Source: UBA822 sp965249775 | GTDB lineage: Bacteria > Gemmatimonadota > Gemmatimonadetes > Longimicrobiales > Gaopeijiaceae | Direction of reading: 5' to 3' | Length of the DNA: 64,000 bases | Assembly (NCBI GenBank): GCA_965249775.1 | Contig: OZ252253.1 | Span: forward strand, 3,038,001-3,102,000 | In this document: one piece after another, positions 44,389 to 54,149 of the stretch | How positions within the stretch are numbered: the stretch's first letter is position 1 | Layout of the letters: every line of letters begins with the position of its first letter | Translations under genes and position numbers: made by a program | Notes under the pieces: model-generated | The model's input: only the letters and a program-made list of their open reading frames with translations | Told to the model about the DNA's origin: nothing | The model's database searches: none

Positions 44389-46173
44389 TTAACGACCGAC
44401 CGATGGATCCGGGATAATACCTGATCCGACGCCCGCCCGGCGACTCCGGCGTAACTGCCGGTCCTCGACCCCACGCCTCAGGCCGAGGAGCTCGGCTGAG
44501 ATGCGGAACGTGGGTGAACCGAAGGGGTCGAGGCCGTTGAGTGGGAACGCCACGTCAATCCGGGTGACTCCTCGAGTTCCGCCCGGAAACCCGATCCTCA
44601 GGCCGGCCCCGGCCGTGGTCAGAGTGCCGGAATCTGCCCCGAACGGAACGCCCCCCTCCCAAATCGATCCCACGTCGATGAAGGCGGTCATTCCCAGATC
44701 GACGAAGCCGTCGCCCGGGGACCCGAAGTATATCCGGTCCTCCAGGGTGGCGATCAAGCGTTTCCCTCCCGGAAAGTCGTCCAGACTGTAGCCTCTCAGC
44801 CCGGATACTCCCCCCAGCGTCAACTGAAACGGACCGGTTACGGACCAGCCCCCGGCGCCGGAGAGGCGTGCGAAGAGTGTGTGCCGTGACGTCTCCGACG
44901 GGCGCCAGTAGGAATAGATAGCGAACTCGGCCAGTACGTCCTTCCAGCCGTTCACGGTTCCGCCGAAGATCTTCCGGCCTTCGATGCTGACTGCCGACGC
45001 GAGCACCCAGGGTCCAGGTGCCAGCCCACCGAAGAGGCGGACCCGCCCGAAGAAGTCGGAGTCCTCGGTCGCGGCGTCCGATCCGAGAAACGGGATGCTC
45101 CGGCCGAGAACCAGCGCCAACTCTGCGCCGACGGGGACGTCCTGGACGCCTCTGAGGGCGTCGAGGCGCTCGCGCCGCTGATAGGAAATGTGCCTCTGGG
45201 CGAGGATGAGGTTCACGCGGGTCGTTGAGTAATCACGAAGTTGCGGGGCCAGTGTGTCAGCAATTGCGGGCGGTGCCGGCTCCGCGTTTCCGAAATCCTC
45301 GTCCCGAACGACTTCCGCCTCGTCCGGGTAGTCCCACTCTTCTCTCGAGAGTCCGCCGCCGAAGATGGTGAGGCGCCCCGGCGGGCCGATCCTTCCGGCC
45401 GCCGTGATCTGGCTCGACCGTTGGTCGAAGGGCTGCACGACGTTGCTGTACGTCCCCCCCGCCGGGAGACTGTAGTTGAACAGATCCTCCACGTCGACGA
45501 ACGACTGCACGGCGGCTTGGCGGCCGACCTCCCCTACAAAGGGGTAGAAGAAGCCCTGCTGGAAGGCGTTCCCGGCCCGCGTTCGGCTGGCCTGAAGCCG
45601 TGCGTCCCATCGTGTGCCGAAGAGGTGGGGGGTCTCGAATCTTCCTCCGACATTGCGACGCTCGCGATTCTGGCGGTAGAAACCGCCAAGCAGGATGCCT
45701 CTTCCGAACAGATTCCTCTCGGTGATGTCGAGCCCGGCGAACTCGAACCCCTCTTGGAGCCGGAAGCGCGGCTCGAACTGGAGGGTCCAATTGTTCCAGG
45801 TCTCGACCATGACATGTACGGATCCGTCCGGCTGGGGCGCACCGGTGACCTCTGCTCGGTCGATGAAGCCCAGTTGTCGTAGGAGTCGCCCGGATTCTTC
45901 TGCCAGAAACTCGTCATAGCAGTCGCCGACTCGCAGGAGGACTTCAGTCCGTACAAAACCCTCGTTGGTGTCGGCGTGGACCCAGTTCGCGATGTTGTAG
46001 AACCACGAAAGGGTGCTCCCGTCCGTCGAGTCGTCTGTTTCGAAGTACGAATGGGGGGTTACCAGGACCGCCGAGACCTCCCCTTGGGGGCATGCTTGGC
46101 CGGCGAGCGCCGTTACGGAAGTGGTACCGAGGAGGGCGAGTAGCGTTAACGTATGGAAGGGATAAACGGCCAT
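44389..46173 (-). CDS. Omp85/BamA-like surface antigen family outer-membrane protein
   Basis: 594 residues with a signal peptide ('LTLLALLGTTSVTALAGQA'). A POTRA-like region comes near 60-120 ('GFVRTEVLLRVGDCYDEFLAEESGRLLRQLGF'). The C-terminal beta barrel has the bacterial surface antigen signature 'GPFQLTLGGVSGLRGYSLDDFPGGKRLIATLEDRIYF' near 450-486. It ends with strands such as 'TAGAGLRIGFPGGTRGVTRIDVAFPL'. The family inserts or translocates outer-membrane or surface components. Its single short POTRA region makes it a TamA/patatin-barrel-like relative rather than BamA itself. Confidence 0.8.
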   Translation of the reverse strand: MAVYPFHTLTLLALLGTTSVTALAGQACPQGEVSAVLVTPHSYFETDDSTDGSTLSWFYNIANWVHADTNEGFVRTEVLLRVGDCYDEFLAEESGRLLRQLGFIDRAEVTGAPQPDGSVHVMVETWNNWTLQFEPRFRLQEGFEFAGLDITERNLFGRGILLGGFYRQNRERRNVGGRFETPHLFGTRWDARLQASRTRAGNAFQQGFFYPFVGEVGRQAAVQSFVDVEDLFNYSLPAGGTYSNVVQPFDQRSSQITAAGRIGPPGRLTIFGGGLSREEWDYPDEAEVVRDEDFGNAEPAPPAIADTLAPQLRDYSTTRVNLILAQRHISYQRRERLDALRGVQDVPVGAELALVLGRSIPFLGSDAATEDSDFFGRVRLFGGLAPGPWVLASAVSIEGRKIFGGTVNGWKDVLAEFAIYSYWRPSETSRHTLFARLSGAGGWSVTGPFQLTLGGVSGLRGYSLDDFPGGKRLIATLEDRIYFGSPGDGFVDLGMTAFIDVGSIWEGGVPFGADSGTLTTAGAGLRIGFPGGTRGVTRIDVAFPLNGLDPFGSPTFRISAELLGLRRGVEDRQLRRSRRAGVGSGIIPDPSVGR

Positions 46174-46244
46174 CTACTCTCTGGTCAGGCGATTCGCGCA
46201 CTACCTTTCCAAGCTAACTCATCCCCTCTCCGCGAGGCTTCCGA

Positions 46245-48512
46245 ATGGACGCTCGTACCAAAGCGGCCCTCGAGTACCACACCACGGGCCGCCCCGGAAA
46301 GATCGAGGTCATTCCCACCAAAGCGCTCAATACGCAGAGAGAGTTGTCGCTCGCATATAGCCCAGGAGTGGCGGCCCCCTGTCTCGAAATCCGGGATGAT
46401 CCGGACGCGGTATTCAAGTACACAGCACGAGGAAATTTGGTCGCAGTCGTGTCGAACGGGACGGCGGTACTGGGTTTGGGGAACATCGGCCCTGCTGCGT
46501 CGAAACCGGTCATGGAGGGTAAGGGGGTGCTCTTCAAGAAGTTCGCCGGCATCGATGTGTTCGATCTCGAAGTCGGCTCCGAGGACCCAGAGGACGTCAT
46601 CCGCTTTTGCGAGCTTCTGGAGCCGACAGTCGGTGGGATCAACCTCGAGGACATCAAGGCACCCGACTGCTTCGTGATCGAGAAGCGCCTCCAGGAATCC
46701 CTGGACATACCGGTGTTCCACGACGATCAACACGGCACAGCGATCATCGCAGCCGCTGCGCTGCTAAACGCCTTGGAAGTCACCGGCAAGAAGGCATCGA
46801 AAGTACGGGTCGTATTCAGCGGGGCCGGCGCGTCGGCGCTTGCGACGGCCGAGCACTTCACCCGTATGGGCGTCACACGCGACCGCCTGATCTTCGTCGA
46901 CAGCAACGGGGTGATCCATACGGGACGTACGGAGGGGATGAACGAGTACAAGGCCCGCTTCGCCGTCGACACCGACCGGCGCACTCTAGCCGAGGCCATG
47001 GAGGGCACCGACGTGCTCGTCGGCCTGTCCGTCAAGGGACTGGTCACGAAGGAGATGGTCGCCTCGATGGCTGAGCGTCCGATCATATTCGCGTTAGCCA
47101 ATCCCGATCCGGAGATCACGCCCGCAGAGGTCGCTGAGGTCAGAGATGACGCCATCATGGCCACGGGGCGCTCCGATTGTCCGAATCAGGTCAACAACGT
47201 GCTGGGCTTCCCATTCCTGTTCAGGGGGGCGCTCGATGTGCGCGCGCGCGCCATCAACGCTGAAATGATGGTTGCCGCCACCGAGGCGCTGGCCGGGCTG
47301 GCGAAGGCTGCCGTCCCACAGTCCGTGGCCGCCGCTTATGGCGGGGAGGTCTTCGAGTTCGGCCCCGAGTATCTGATCCCCAAGCCGTTCGACTCCAGAG
47401 TGCTTTTCTACGTGGCTCCCGCGGTGGCCAGGGCCGCCATGGAATCGGGTGTCGCCCGCGAGAGCATAGACTTGGAGCAGTACGAGGATCGGCTCAAGGC
47501 GAGCCTGGGCCCCGGCGGGGAGGTGATGAGGGGACTGATCGACCGGGCTCGGAGGCATCCGATGAAGGTGGTTCTGGCCGATGGTTACAACGAACGGGTG
47601 ATCCGTGCAGCTCAGGAGATTGTGGAAGAGGGCATTGCCGTGCCGGTGCTCATCGGACGCGAGAAAAAGATCGACAAGATCGTCGAATTGCACGGCCTCG
47701 ACCTGAAGGGAGTGGAGATCGCCCACCCTATCGTGAGCGACGAGGTTCGGCACGAATATGCCGAGGCGCTTTACGTGTCGCGAAAACGCAAGGGTCTCAC
47801 GCGTGCCGAGGCGCGCTCCAGGATGTACCAGCCGAGCTATTTCGCCGGCATGATGGTTCGCCAAGGTGATGCCGACGCCATGGTGGGAGGGATCGAATCA
47901 CACTACTCGGAGCTCATACGGCCGGCGCTTGAGGTCATCGGACGGGCCGATGGAGTTCGCAAGGTGGCCGGCATGTACGTGGTGGCTTTGAGGGGCCGAG
48001 AGTTGCTGTTCTTCGGCGATACGGCTGTGAACATCGATCCGAATGCGGATTCGCTGACTGACATTGCGTTGCTCACGGCGGGCTTCGTTGAGAAGCTGGG
48101 GATCGTTCCCCGCATCGCGATGGTGTCGTTTTCGAACTTCGGATCCGTAAGGCATCCAGAAGCGCAAAAGGTTCGGCAGGCCGTCATGCAGGTGAAGGAG
48201 CTCCGGCCGGATATCGAGATCGACGGAGAGATGCAGGCCGATACGGCTCTGAATACGGAGATTCTGCAGTCACAGTACCCGTTCAGCGATCTGAAGAGAG
48301 CCGCCAACGTGCTGATCTTCCCCGGCCTGGCGTCGGCCAACTCAGCTTATAAGCTGTTGACCGAGTTGGGGGGAGCCGAGGTCATCGGACCCATTCTCCT
48401 GGGGATGAGGCATCCTTTACATTTCCTACAGCGGGGCTCCACGGTCCCGGATATCATCAACCTGGTGACACTCGCGGCTGTGGACGCGCAAGCCCGATCC
48501 GATCAGCCCTAA
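46245..48512 (+). CDS. maeB: NADP-dependent malic enzyme with C-terminal phosphotransacetylase-like domain
   Basis: 755 residues, the usual MaeB length. The malic enzyme part (1-430) has 'ALNTQRELSLAYSPGVAAPC', 'IGPAASKPVMEGKGVLFKKF', 'VFHDDQHGTAIIAAAALLNAL' and the nucleotide fold 'VVFSGAGASALATAEHF'. It oxidatively decarboxylates malate to pyruvate. The C-terminal 320 residues are a phosphate acetyltransferase-like domain ('VVLADGYNERVIRAAQEIVEEG', 'YFAGMMVRQGDADAMVGG', 'FPGLASANSAYKL'), which is regulatory in characterised MaeB. pckA follows after 63 bases on the same strand. Confidence 0.94.
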   Translation: MDARTKAALEYHTTGRPGKIEVIPTKALNTQRELSLAYSPGVAAPCLEIRDDPDAVFKYTARGNLVAVVSNGTAVLGLGNIGPAASKPVMEGKGVLFKKFAGIDVFDLEVGSEDPEDVIRFCELLEPTVGGINLEDIKAPDCFVIEKRLQESLDIPVFHDDQHGTAIIAAAALLNALEVTGKKASKVRVVFSGAGASALATAEHFTRMGVTRDRLIFVDSNGVIHTGRTEGMNEYKARFAVDTDRRTLAEAMEGTDVLVGLSVKGLVTKEMVASMAERPIIFALANPDPEITPAEVAEVRDDAIMATGRSDCPNQVNNVLGFPFLFRGALDVRARAINAEMMVAATEALAGLAKAAVPQSVAAAYGGEVFEFGPEYLIPKPFDSRVLFYVAPAVARAAMESGVARESIDLEQYEDRLKASLGPGGEVMRGLIDRARRHPMKVVLADGYNERVIRAAQEIVEEGIAVPVLIGREKKIDKIVELHGLDLKGVEIAHPIVSDEVRHEYAEALYVSRKRKGLTRAEARSRMYQPSYFAGMMVRQGDADAMVGGIESHYSELIRPALEVIGRADGVRKVAGMYVVALRGRELLFFGDTAVNIDPNADSLTDIALLTAGFVEKLGIVPRIAMVSFSNFGSVRHPEAQKVRQAVMQVKELRPDIEIDGEMQADTALNTEILQSQYPFSDLKRAANVLIFPGLASANSAYKLLTELGGAEVIGPILLGMRHPLHFLQRGSTVPDIINLVTLAAVDAQARSDQP

Positions 48513-48558
48513 AGGGTGATCGGAAGGGGTGCGGGTCGCGCATCATCACTCTTCTGAG

Positions 48559-48578
48559 AGGGCTGCTGAACAAGTATG
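48559..48578 (+). repeat. degenerate dispersed repeat at the pckA start
   Basis: AGGGCTGCTGAACAAGTATG overlaps the pckA ATG (48576). The companion motif GGGTGATCGGA is at 48514-48524. Several bases differ from the consensus, including loss of AAGGAG, so the ribosome binding role is weaker here. Confidence 0.4.
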
Positions 48579-50201
48579 GCGACGAAGACCGAACGTAGCG
48601 CGGAAGTGACGGGCCCGGGCGCCGGGACCGTTGCCGGTTTGGACATGCATGGGCTCGAGCCCCGGGAAGCCGTGCACTGGAATCTCTCGCCCGTTCAGCT
48701 CTATGAGAGAGCGTTGGAGCGGGGCGAGGGTCGGCTCGCCCACATGGGCGCCTTCGCTACCGTCACCAGTCCTCACACCGGTCGATCTCCCGGCGACAGA
48801 TTCATCGTGGGGGAGCCGACGACCCAAGACACGGTGGATTGGAATTCCGTCGGCGCGCCCTTGAGCGAGGAGCACTTCTACGCCCTCCGAGAGGAGGTTA
48901 TAGCCTTTCTGAACGGGCAAGAGCTGTTCGTTCGAGACGCACGTGGTGGCACCGATCCCAATCACTCGCTCCACGTCCGGGTCGTGAACCACAACGCGTG
49001 GCACAACCTGTTCGCCTACAACATGTTCCTCCGACCCACACCGGAGGAGTTGGCCGCCTTCCAGCCCGAATTCACGGTGCTGCATGCGCCGGGGTTCCTA
49101 GCCGACCCGGAAAAACACGGAACGGCCACGGGAACCTTCATCGTGCTCAACTTCAAGGAGCGCCAAGTCCTGATCGGCGGGTCCAACTACGCCGGAGAGA
49201 TGAAGAAGTCGATTTTCACGGTGCTGAATTTCATGCTCCCCGATCAGGGCGTGTTGCCGATGCACTGCTCGGCCAACATCGGCGCCGACGGCGACACGGC
49301 GCTCTTCTTCGGCCTCTCCGGTACGGGCAAGACCACGCTGTCCGCCGATCCGGAGCGGAGGCTCATCGGAGACGACGAGCACGGGTGGGGCCCCGGCGGC
49401 GTGTTCAACTTCGAGGGTGGGTGCTACGCGAAGGCCATCAAGCTCTCCCTCGAGACCGAGCCGGAGATCTACCGCGCCACGCAGATGTTCGGGACTATCC
49501 TGGAGAACGTGATTCTCCGGGAGGGGACCGCCGAGGTCGACTTCGACGACGCGAGCATCACGCAGAACACGAGAGCTTCGTATCCCATTCACTACATTCC
49601 GAACGCCGTCCTTACAGGCCGGGGTCCCAACCCCGAAAGTGTCGTTTTCCTGACGGCAGATGCCTTCGGTGTGCTGCCCCCGATCTCGAGACTGACCCCC
49701 GAGCAGGCGATGTACCACTTCCTGTCCGGGTATACGGCGAAGGTGGCCGGAACGGAGCGCGGCGTTACCGACCCCGAGGCGACGTTCAGCGCGTGCTTCG
49801 GCGCGCCCTTTCTGATCCGTCCTCCGGGTGTATACGCCAAGATGCTGGGCGAGCGGCTGAGAGAGCATGGGTCCAACGTCTGGCTTGTGAACACAGGATG
49901 GAGTGGCGGCGGGTACGGCGTGGGGAGCCGCATGAAGCTGTCCTATACGAGGGCCATGGTACGGGCCGCGTTAGATGGTGCTCTCGACGATGTCGAGACC
50001 ACGGCCGATCCCGTCTTCGGGTTGCACGTCCCAGTCGAAGTCCCTCACGTGCCCCCCAAGGTCCTGAATCCACGCGGCACCTGGGCGGAAGGCGCCGACT
50101 ACGATGCCGCGGCCGAGAAGCTCGCGACGATGTTCAGAGAGAACTTCGGCCAGTTCGAGGCGCAGGTCGACGACGAGGTGAAGTCCGCGGGGCCGAAGTA
50201 A
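48576..50201 (+). CDS. pckA: phosphoenolpyruvate carboxykinase (ATP)
   Basis: 541 residues. ATP-type PEPCK is shown by 'GAFATVTSPHTGRSPGDRFIV', 'VLNFMLPDQGVLPMHCSAN', the P-loop 'FFGLSGTGKTTLSADPERRLIGDDEHGW' in outline, 'GVFNFEGGCYAKAIKLS' and 'NTRASYPIHYIPNA'. Metal ligands are the conserved Lys, His and Asp in these blocks. It converts oxaloacetate and ATP to PEP in gluconeogenesis. With maeB upstream it forms the C4-to-C3 node used for growth on amino or fatty acids. Confidence 0.96.
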   Translation: MATKTERSAEVTGPGAGTVAGLDMHGLEPREAVHWNLSPVQLYERALERGEGRLAHMGAFATVTSPHTGRSPGDRFIVGEPTTQDTVDWNSVGAPLSEEHFYALREEVIAFLNGQELFVRDARGGTDPNHSLHVRVVNHNAWHNLFAYNMFLRPTPEELAAFQPEFTVLHAPGFLADPEKHGTATGTFIVLNFKERQVLIGGSNYAGEMKKSIFTVLNFMLPDQGVLPMHCSANIGADGDTALFFGLSGTGKTTLSADPERRLIGDDEHGWGPGGVFNFEGGCYAKAIKLSLETEPEIYRATQMFGTILENVILREGTAEVDFDDASITQNTRASYPIHYIPNAVLTGRGPNPESVVFLTADAFGVLPPISRLTPEQAMYHFLSGYTAKVAGTERGVTDPEATFSACFGAPFLIRPPGVYAKMLGERLREHGSNVWLVNTGWSGGGYGVGSRMKLSYTRAMVRAALDGALDDVETTADPVFGLHVPVEVPHVPPKVLNPRGTWAEGADYDAAAEKLATMFRENFGQFEAQVDDEVKSAGPK

Positions 50202-50209
50202 GGGAGCGG

Positions 50210-51424
50210 TTACACCCGCCATCTTTCCGCGGTCGCCGTCGCGATCCCGACGCATGCGAGCAGCGTGACGAGGGTCAGGAGCACGGACAGGAGATCGGTG
50301 GAGGGACCCGCCTTCTGGGGTCCCATTCGGTCCTGCGCCCATCGCATGGTCCACGCTTCGATCGGCTCGCCGAACGCTGTAGCGAACGCGTCCTCCACCG
50401 CTTGTTCGGACGTCCAGAATCGGGTGAACCGGTCCTTCCCGAACTCGGCCTCCAGATCGCCCATCCAATGGCGCTCACGGCCCCCGAAGGGCTGGCCGCC
50501 CTTGGAAGTCCCCGAGGAAACCCAGTCTTCCAGTTCGGGATAGTGCTCCCGGTCTAACCACACCGTAGGATCGAGCACGGCGCGCCGGCAGGCGTCGAGA
50601 TGCCCTGCTAGACAGCCCTCACCCACAGAGGTCAGTCGTCCATATTCGTAAGAGCCGGCATTACGCTGATCCGAGTCCCACTCTCCGTACATGCTCCGAT
50701 GGTCGCCAATCGGTGGGTACGCAGAGCTCGGCCAGGGGGCCCTTGCTAGGCGGGACATGCCGTCGTCCCGCAGCCATTGTCGGATGGCGGGTCCGGGCGA
50801 CCCATGTACCCAGTGGAGGCTACATGGCCCCAGGACGTCGACGGGGGCACCATTCGGGCTTCGTACAAACCGACCGTCGGTACGCACTCTGATCTCTCGC
50901 GTCAGATTGTCCCGATTCCTCTCGTCCGTCCGCTCGCTTGCGTAAAACGAATAGGCAGCGAGGCAAAAGGACTGCCGGTCGACCGTACCTGAGAAGTAGT
51001 CGGCTGACCCCCTTCCAAGATCCTGAAAGTCAGCGTGGTTTCCGAATCGGTCGTACACGTATGACACCCCGACGACCATGTCTTCGCGTCCCGCTCCCAG
51101 GTATTCGACTTGGCTACGAACTGCCTCCGAGAGCTTGCTCCAATCTTCGGGGCTGGCCTCCGGCGGGAGGGTGACGACCACGGGACCCGTCGAGGAGGAG
51201 AGGATCTCGGCTCTCAGGGAGTCTACGAGCCGGAGTCGCTTGAGCAGAGCGTTCTCCACTCGGGCCTTCCCTCGGATGGTCTCGACGGCTTGCCGCTCCG
51301 GCGTGAGGCGCGACTCCCCGTAGGATAGAACGTCGTCCATAAGGATCGGAAGCGGCTCGGCCGGGACCAGCCATAGCGTCAGCACCGTGCACCAGACGCC
51401 GACGATCAGAATCGCACGCTTCAT
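50210..51424 (-). CDS. exported protein of unknown function with CxxGxLDxC motif, C-terminal membrane helix
   Basis: 404 residues from the ATG at 51424 (MKRAILIVGVWC), which overlaps the stop of the upstream gene by four bases. It has an N-terminal signal or anchor helix (4-20) and a C-terminal membrane helix near the end ('LLSVLLTLVTLLACVGIATA') with a short basic tail ERWRV. The motif 'GCLAGHLDACRRAVLDP' resembles 'CYDGALDRCWDAMGLDHP' in the neighbouring gene. The stretch 'DRFTRFWTSEQAVEDAFATAFGEPIEAWTMRWA' recalls the C-terminal part of peptidase-MA-like proteins, but no HExxH is present. It is probably an envelope partner of the ABC transporter in this operon. The function is unknown. Confidence 0.7.
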   Translation of the reverse strand: MKRAILIVGVWCTVLTLWLVPAEPLPILMDDVLSYGESRLTPERQAVETIRGKARVENALLKRLRLVDSLRAEILSSSTGPVVVTLPPEASPEDWSKLSEAVRSQVEYLGAGREDMVVGVSYVYDRFGNHADFQDLGRGSADYFSGTVDRQSFCLAAYSFYASERTDERNRDNLTREIRVRTDGRFVRSPNGAPVDVLGPCSLHWVHGSPGPAIRQWLRDDGMSRLARAPWPSSAYPPIGDHRSMYGEWDSDQRNAGSYEYGRLTSVGEGCLAGHLDACRRAVLDPTVWLDREHYPELEDWVSSGTSKGGQPFGGRERHWMGDLEAEFGKDRFTRFWTSEQAVEDAFATAFGEPIEAWTMRWAQDRMGPQKAGPSTDLLSVLLTLVTLLACVGIATATAERWRV

Positions 51425-52539
51425 GTCAGGCGCCATCTTGTGCTCCTTGTAGAGATTCCCGCGAGAACCGCGAGCCAGAAGAGAGAGGACCATCGAATCC
51501 TCCCGACGTCGCTGTTCACGTCGGGCCGCGCTTCGAACGTCGCGGCCCGCCACGAGGCGATGAGGGAGTCGGGTGACACGCCGGAGGCCCGAACGAGGCG
51601 GTCCTTGAGAGGCGCTTCAGGGGGCGGGGTCGTGTGGGGATCTCCGACGGCCAGTTGCCTATAGGCCTCGGGCCCCCCAAGCGAGAGCACCTCGGCCAGG
51701 AGTGTCATGCGTGCTCCAGGGGGCAGAGGAATCAAAGGCTCTACGTCCGGGTCGGCTAACGCGGCCACACACTCGTCGTCCCTTCCGTCGTCCACGCAAC
51801 TGGCCGGGGCGCCCGGGTACGACGACTGCTTGAGACGGCGCACCAGTGCCTGGCGTTCGGATGCAGTGTACCAAGCGGTGGCCCATTCATCTGGGTGATC
51901 CAAGCCCATGGCGTCCCAGCATCGATCGAGTGCGCCATCGTAACAGTCGGTCACGGCGGCGGAGGCCGTCGTCGCCAGGGATCGGTAGGCCCATTCGAGC
52001 TCAGGCTTCGGATCCGCCCTGATGAAGAACTCAGTCACCCAGGTCCGCAGATCGTTGGGGAAGTGGGAAGCCAACTCGCCACCGAGGATCCGTCCGACCG
52101 CGCGATCTCGATCTCTAGGCATGAAGCGTGGATTCACGCGCCTGCCACCCCAGGGACTGAGACCGAGAAGCTCCTCCCTCTCCCCGAAGATGAAGACGCG
52201 CCCCTCGATTGAGGTGGGTTCGGGTCCGACGATTGGGGCATAACGGGCCCACGCCCCTTCGAAGTATCGTTTCGCGAGGCTCGTCTGGCCGACCGGGGTC
52301 ACCACGAGAAAGGGTCCGACACGAAACGTATCGATCCGCGCGCTCAAGAGGCGCAATTGCTCTTCTCTACGGTCTGCGTCTGCCACCCTCGCCACTTCCT
52401 CCGCCCTGCTGAGGATCGCGCTCAACGAATCGATCCGGTTGACGAGCTCGGACTCGAGGGGACTGGTCGTTTGGCCGTCGATCGACGCTCCGAAGGGAAT
52501 CGCCAGGAGCGCCGCAAGCCCCAGAGTCACCCTATACAT
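51421..52539 (-). CDS. exported protein of unknown function, paralogue of the downstream gene
   Basis: 372 residues with a signal peptide ('RVTLGLAALLAIPFGASIDGQ'), a large periplasmic region and a C-terminal hydrophobic segment ('WSSLFWLAVLAGI') with a basic tail TRWRLT. It shares the CxxGxLDxC motif ('CYDGALDRCWDAM') and general layout with its downstream neighbour. 'VSPDSLIASWRAATFEARPD' near the end also recalls peptidase-MA-like proteins; no catalytic HExxH is visible. It overlaps the permease gene by eight bases and the downstream gene by four, so the operon is tightly coupled. The function is unknown. Confidence 0.7.
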   Translation of the reverse strand: MYRVTLGLAALLAIPFGASIDGQTTSPLESELVNRIDSLSAILSRAEEVARVADADRREEQLRLLSARIDTFRVGPFLVVTPVGQTSLAKRYFEGAWARYAPIVGPEPTSIEGRVFIFGEREELLGLSPWGGRRVNPRFMPRDRDRAVGRILGGELASHFPNDLRTWVTEFFIRADPKPELEWAYRSLATTASAAVTDCYDGALDRCWDAMGLDHPDEWATAWYTASERQALVRRLKQSSYPGAPASCVDDGRDDECVAALADPDVEPLIPLPPGARMTLLAEVLSLGGPEAYRQLAVGDPHTTPPPEAPLKDRLVRASGVSPDSLIASWRAATFEARPDVNSDVGRIRWSSLFWLAVLAGISTRSTRWRLT

Positions 52540-53227
52540 CGATCAGATTCCAGTTGCCGAAGAACACCTCGAGGGGGCCGGGCCACTCGACGATGATGCG
52601 CGCGAGCCAATCGACCAAGTACCAGTCGAAGCCCGAGACGAACTCCGTGAGATAGAAGGTCAAGAGTTGTCCGCCGAAGACGACGGAGAAACATGTCGTA
52701 AGCACGATGACGGTGGTACGCATCGTTCCGGAGGCCATTGCGAACAACAGGCCATAGGCGAGGAGGCTGGCCATGAGGAAGCGCTGCGCGAAGAGGAACG
52801 GGTAGGCACGAAGCCCTTCGGCTAGTTCGAGTGAGCCCACCGCGACGAAAGAGCCTACGGTGAAGAGCGTCACCGGTACCAGGACCAGCAGGGCACCGGC
52901 ACCCATTTTCCAGATCGCGTACTTCCAGCGGGGCAAAGGTAGAGAAAGTGCGTACACGTGGCCCGCATTGTGATCTCCACTCCACGCGTTCAAAGCAAAG
53001 ACGACGCCGATGATTGTGGCGAGAATCGGGAAGAAGGGCAGCCAGATTTGCCAGCTCTCGAAGATGAACTCGGCGTGAAGGGCACGGAGCGATGAGTCGG
53101 CGGCAAGGTCGTCCGGCAGTGCGAGATCTTGCACTGCCAAGAGAGGGATCCCGAACGACGCGATCGCCAACGGGATCAGCCCCGAGCGCACCGACTTCCA
53201 CTGCGTGAATAGGATCTGCTGAAACAT
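52532..53227 (-). CDS. ABC-2 type transporter permease
   Basis: 231 residues with about six hydrophobic helices: 'PLAIASFGIPLLAV', 'WLPFFPILATIIGVVFALNAW', 'GALLVLVPVTLFTVGSFVAVGSL', 'FLMASLLAYGLLFAMASGT' and 'TVIVLTTCFSVVFGGQLLTF'. The 'SGDHNAGHVYALSLPLPRWKY' loop after the second helix is typical of ABC-2 permeases. It pairs with the ATPase encoded just upstream (4-base gap). Substrate not known; export or a signalling-type role is likely given the GntR/YtrA-type regulator. Confidence 0.85.
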   Translation of the reverse strand: MFQQILFTQWKSVRSGLIPLAIASFGIPLLAVQDLALPDDLAADSSLRALHAEFIFESWQIWLPFFPILATIIGVVFALNAWSGDHNAGHVYALSLPLPRWKYAIWKMGAGALLVLVPVTLFTVGSFVAVGSLELAEGLRAYPFLFAQRFLMASLLAYGLLFAMASGTMRTTVIVLTTCFSVVFGGQLLTFYLTEFVSGFDWYLVDWLARIIVEWPGPLEVFFGNWNLIDV

Positions 53228-53231
53228 GGGC

Positions 53232-54149
53232 TTACCCTCGCGTCGGGTTAGGGCGTGAAGATGAAAGGAGCTCGACGAACCCCTCCTCCAGATCGAGATC
53301 TACGACCTCCCGTATCGTGGCTCCCACGCCTTCGAAGTATTGGGTCATAGGTGGCTGCCAGCCGCGAACGATCCAGGTCTCACCGGCCGAAAGCCCGTTC
53401 GTGGAGGCGCGGGACAGAAGCACGAACGGCGTATCACCGGGTGCGGCGGGCGGATCGGTCACGCGGATGCGCTTGATTCCGTCCTTGAAGCTCTGCATGG
53501 GGAGCTCGGCAACGAGGCTGCCCTCGTCCATGACTCCCACCCAGTCGCAGATGCGTTCGAGCTCGTGTACGAGGTGGCTCGATATGAATACGGTGGCGCC
53601 GGCCACCGAGACGTAGTCCAAGACCGCCGTCAGCACATCCCGCCGTACCACCGGATCGAGTCCGTCGGTGGGCTCGTCCAGCACCAGGAGGTCGGGCTTT
53701 TGGGCAAGGGCCAAGAGAATGATGAGCTTGCCGGTCTCACCCTTCGAGAGGCGACCGACTCTCTGATCGTGATCCAGGCCCATGCGATCCAAGAGTTCTC
53801 CGGCCCACTCCTCGTCCCACGTCGGGAAGAACGAGGCGTGGTACCGCAGTGACTCGACGACCGTCAGAGCCGTGTAGAGGTGAGGGGTCTCCGGGACGTA
53901 TCCGATTCTCGCCATTGCCTGCGGCGCCCGTTTCGGAATAGGGTGGCCTAGCACGGATATTTCCCCACGCGTGGCTTCATGCATCCCGGTGAATAGCCGA
54001 ATAGTCGTGGTCTTTCCCGATCCATTCGGACCGAGGAATCCGTAGATCGAACCGTACGGCACGTTCAGCGTGAGGTCGCGAATCTCGAAGGATCTGCCGG
54101 CGCTGTAGCAGACGTCCTTCAACTCGATGGCGTTATTCTTGGGAGCCAT
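53232..54149 (-). CDS. ABC transporter ATP-binding protein
   Basis: 305 residues from the ATG at 54149 (MAPKNNAIELKDV); an ATG at 54161 is possible. Walker A is 'GFLGPNGSGKTTTIRLFTG' (near 38-56), the signature 'VGRLSKGETGKLIILLALAQ', Walker B 'LLVLDEPTDGLDP' and the H-loop 'VFISSHLVHELERICDWVG'. The signature reads LSKGE instead of LSGGQ, as in many ABC-2-type ATPases. The C-terminal about 80 residues are an extra domain. The start overlaps the end of the gntR gene by 17 bases. Confidence 0.92.
   Translation of the reverse strand: MAPKNNAIELKDVCYSAGRSFEIRDLTLNVPYGSIYGFLGPNGSGKTTTIRLFTGMHEATRGEISVLGHPIPKRAPQAMARIGYVPETPHLYTALTVVESLRYHASFFPTWDEEWAGELLDRMGLDHDQRVGRLSKGETGKLIILLALAQKPDLLVLDEPTDGLDPVVRRDVLTAVLDYVSVAGATVFISSHLVHELERICDWVGVMDEGSLVAELPMQSFKDGIKRIRVTDPPAAPGDTPFVLLSRASTNGLSAGETWIVRGWQPPMTQYFEGVGATIREVVDLDLEEGFVELLSSSRPNPTRG

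Noticed and set aside
48839..50557. 572-residue plus-strand open frame overlapping pckA
   Set aside because: It lies in another frame of pckA, is extremely Arg-rich, and has no motif; pckA itself has all its family motifs.
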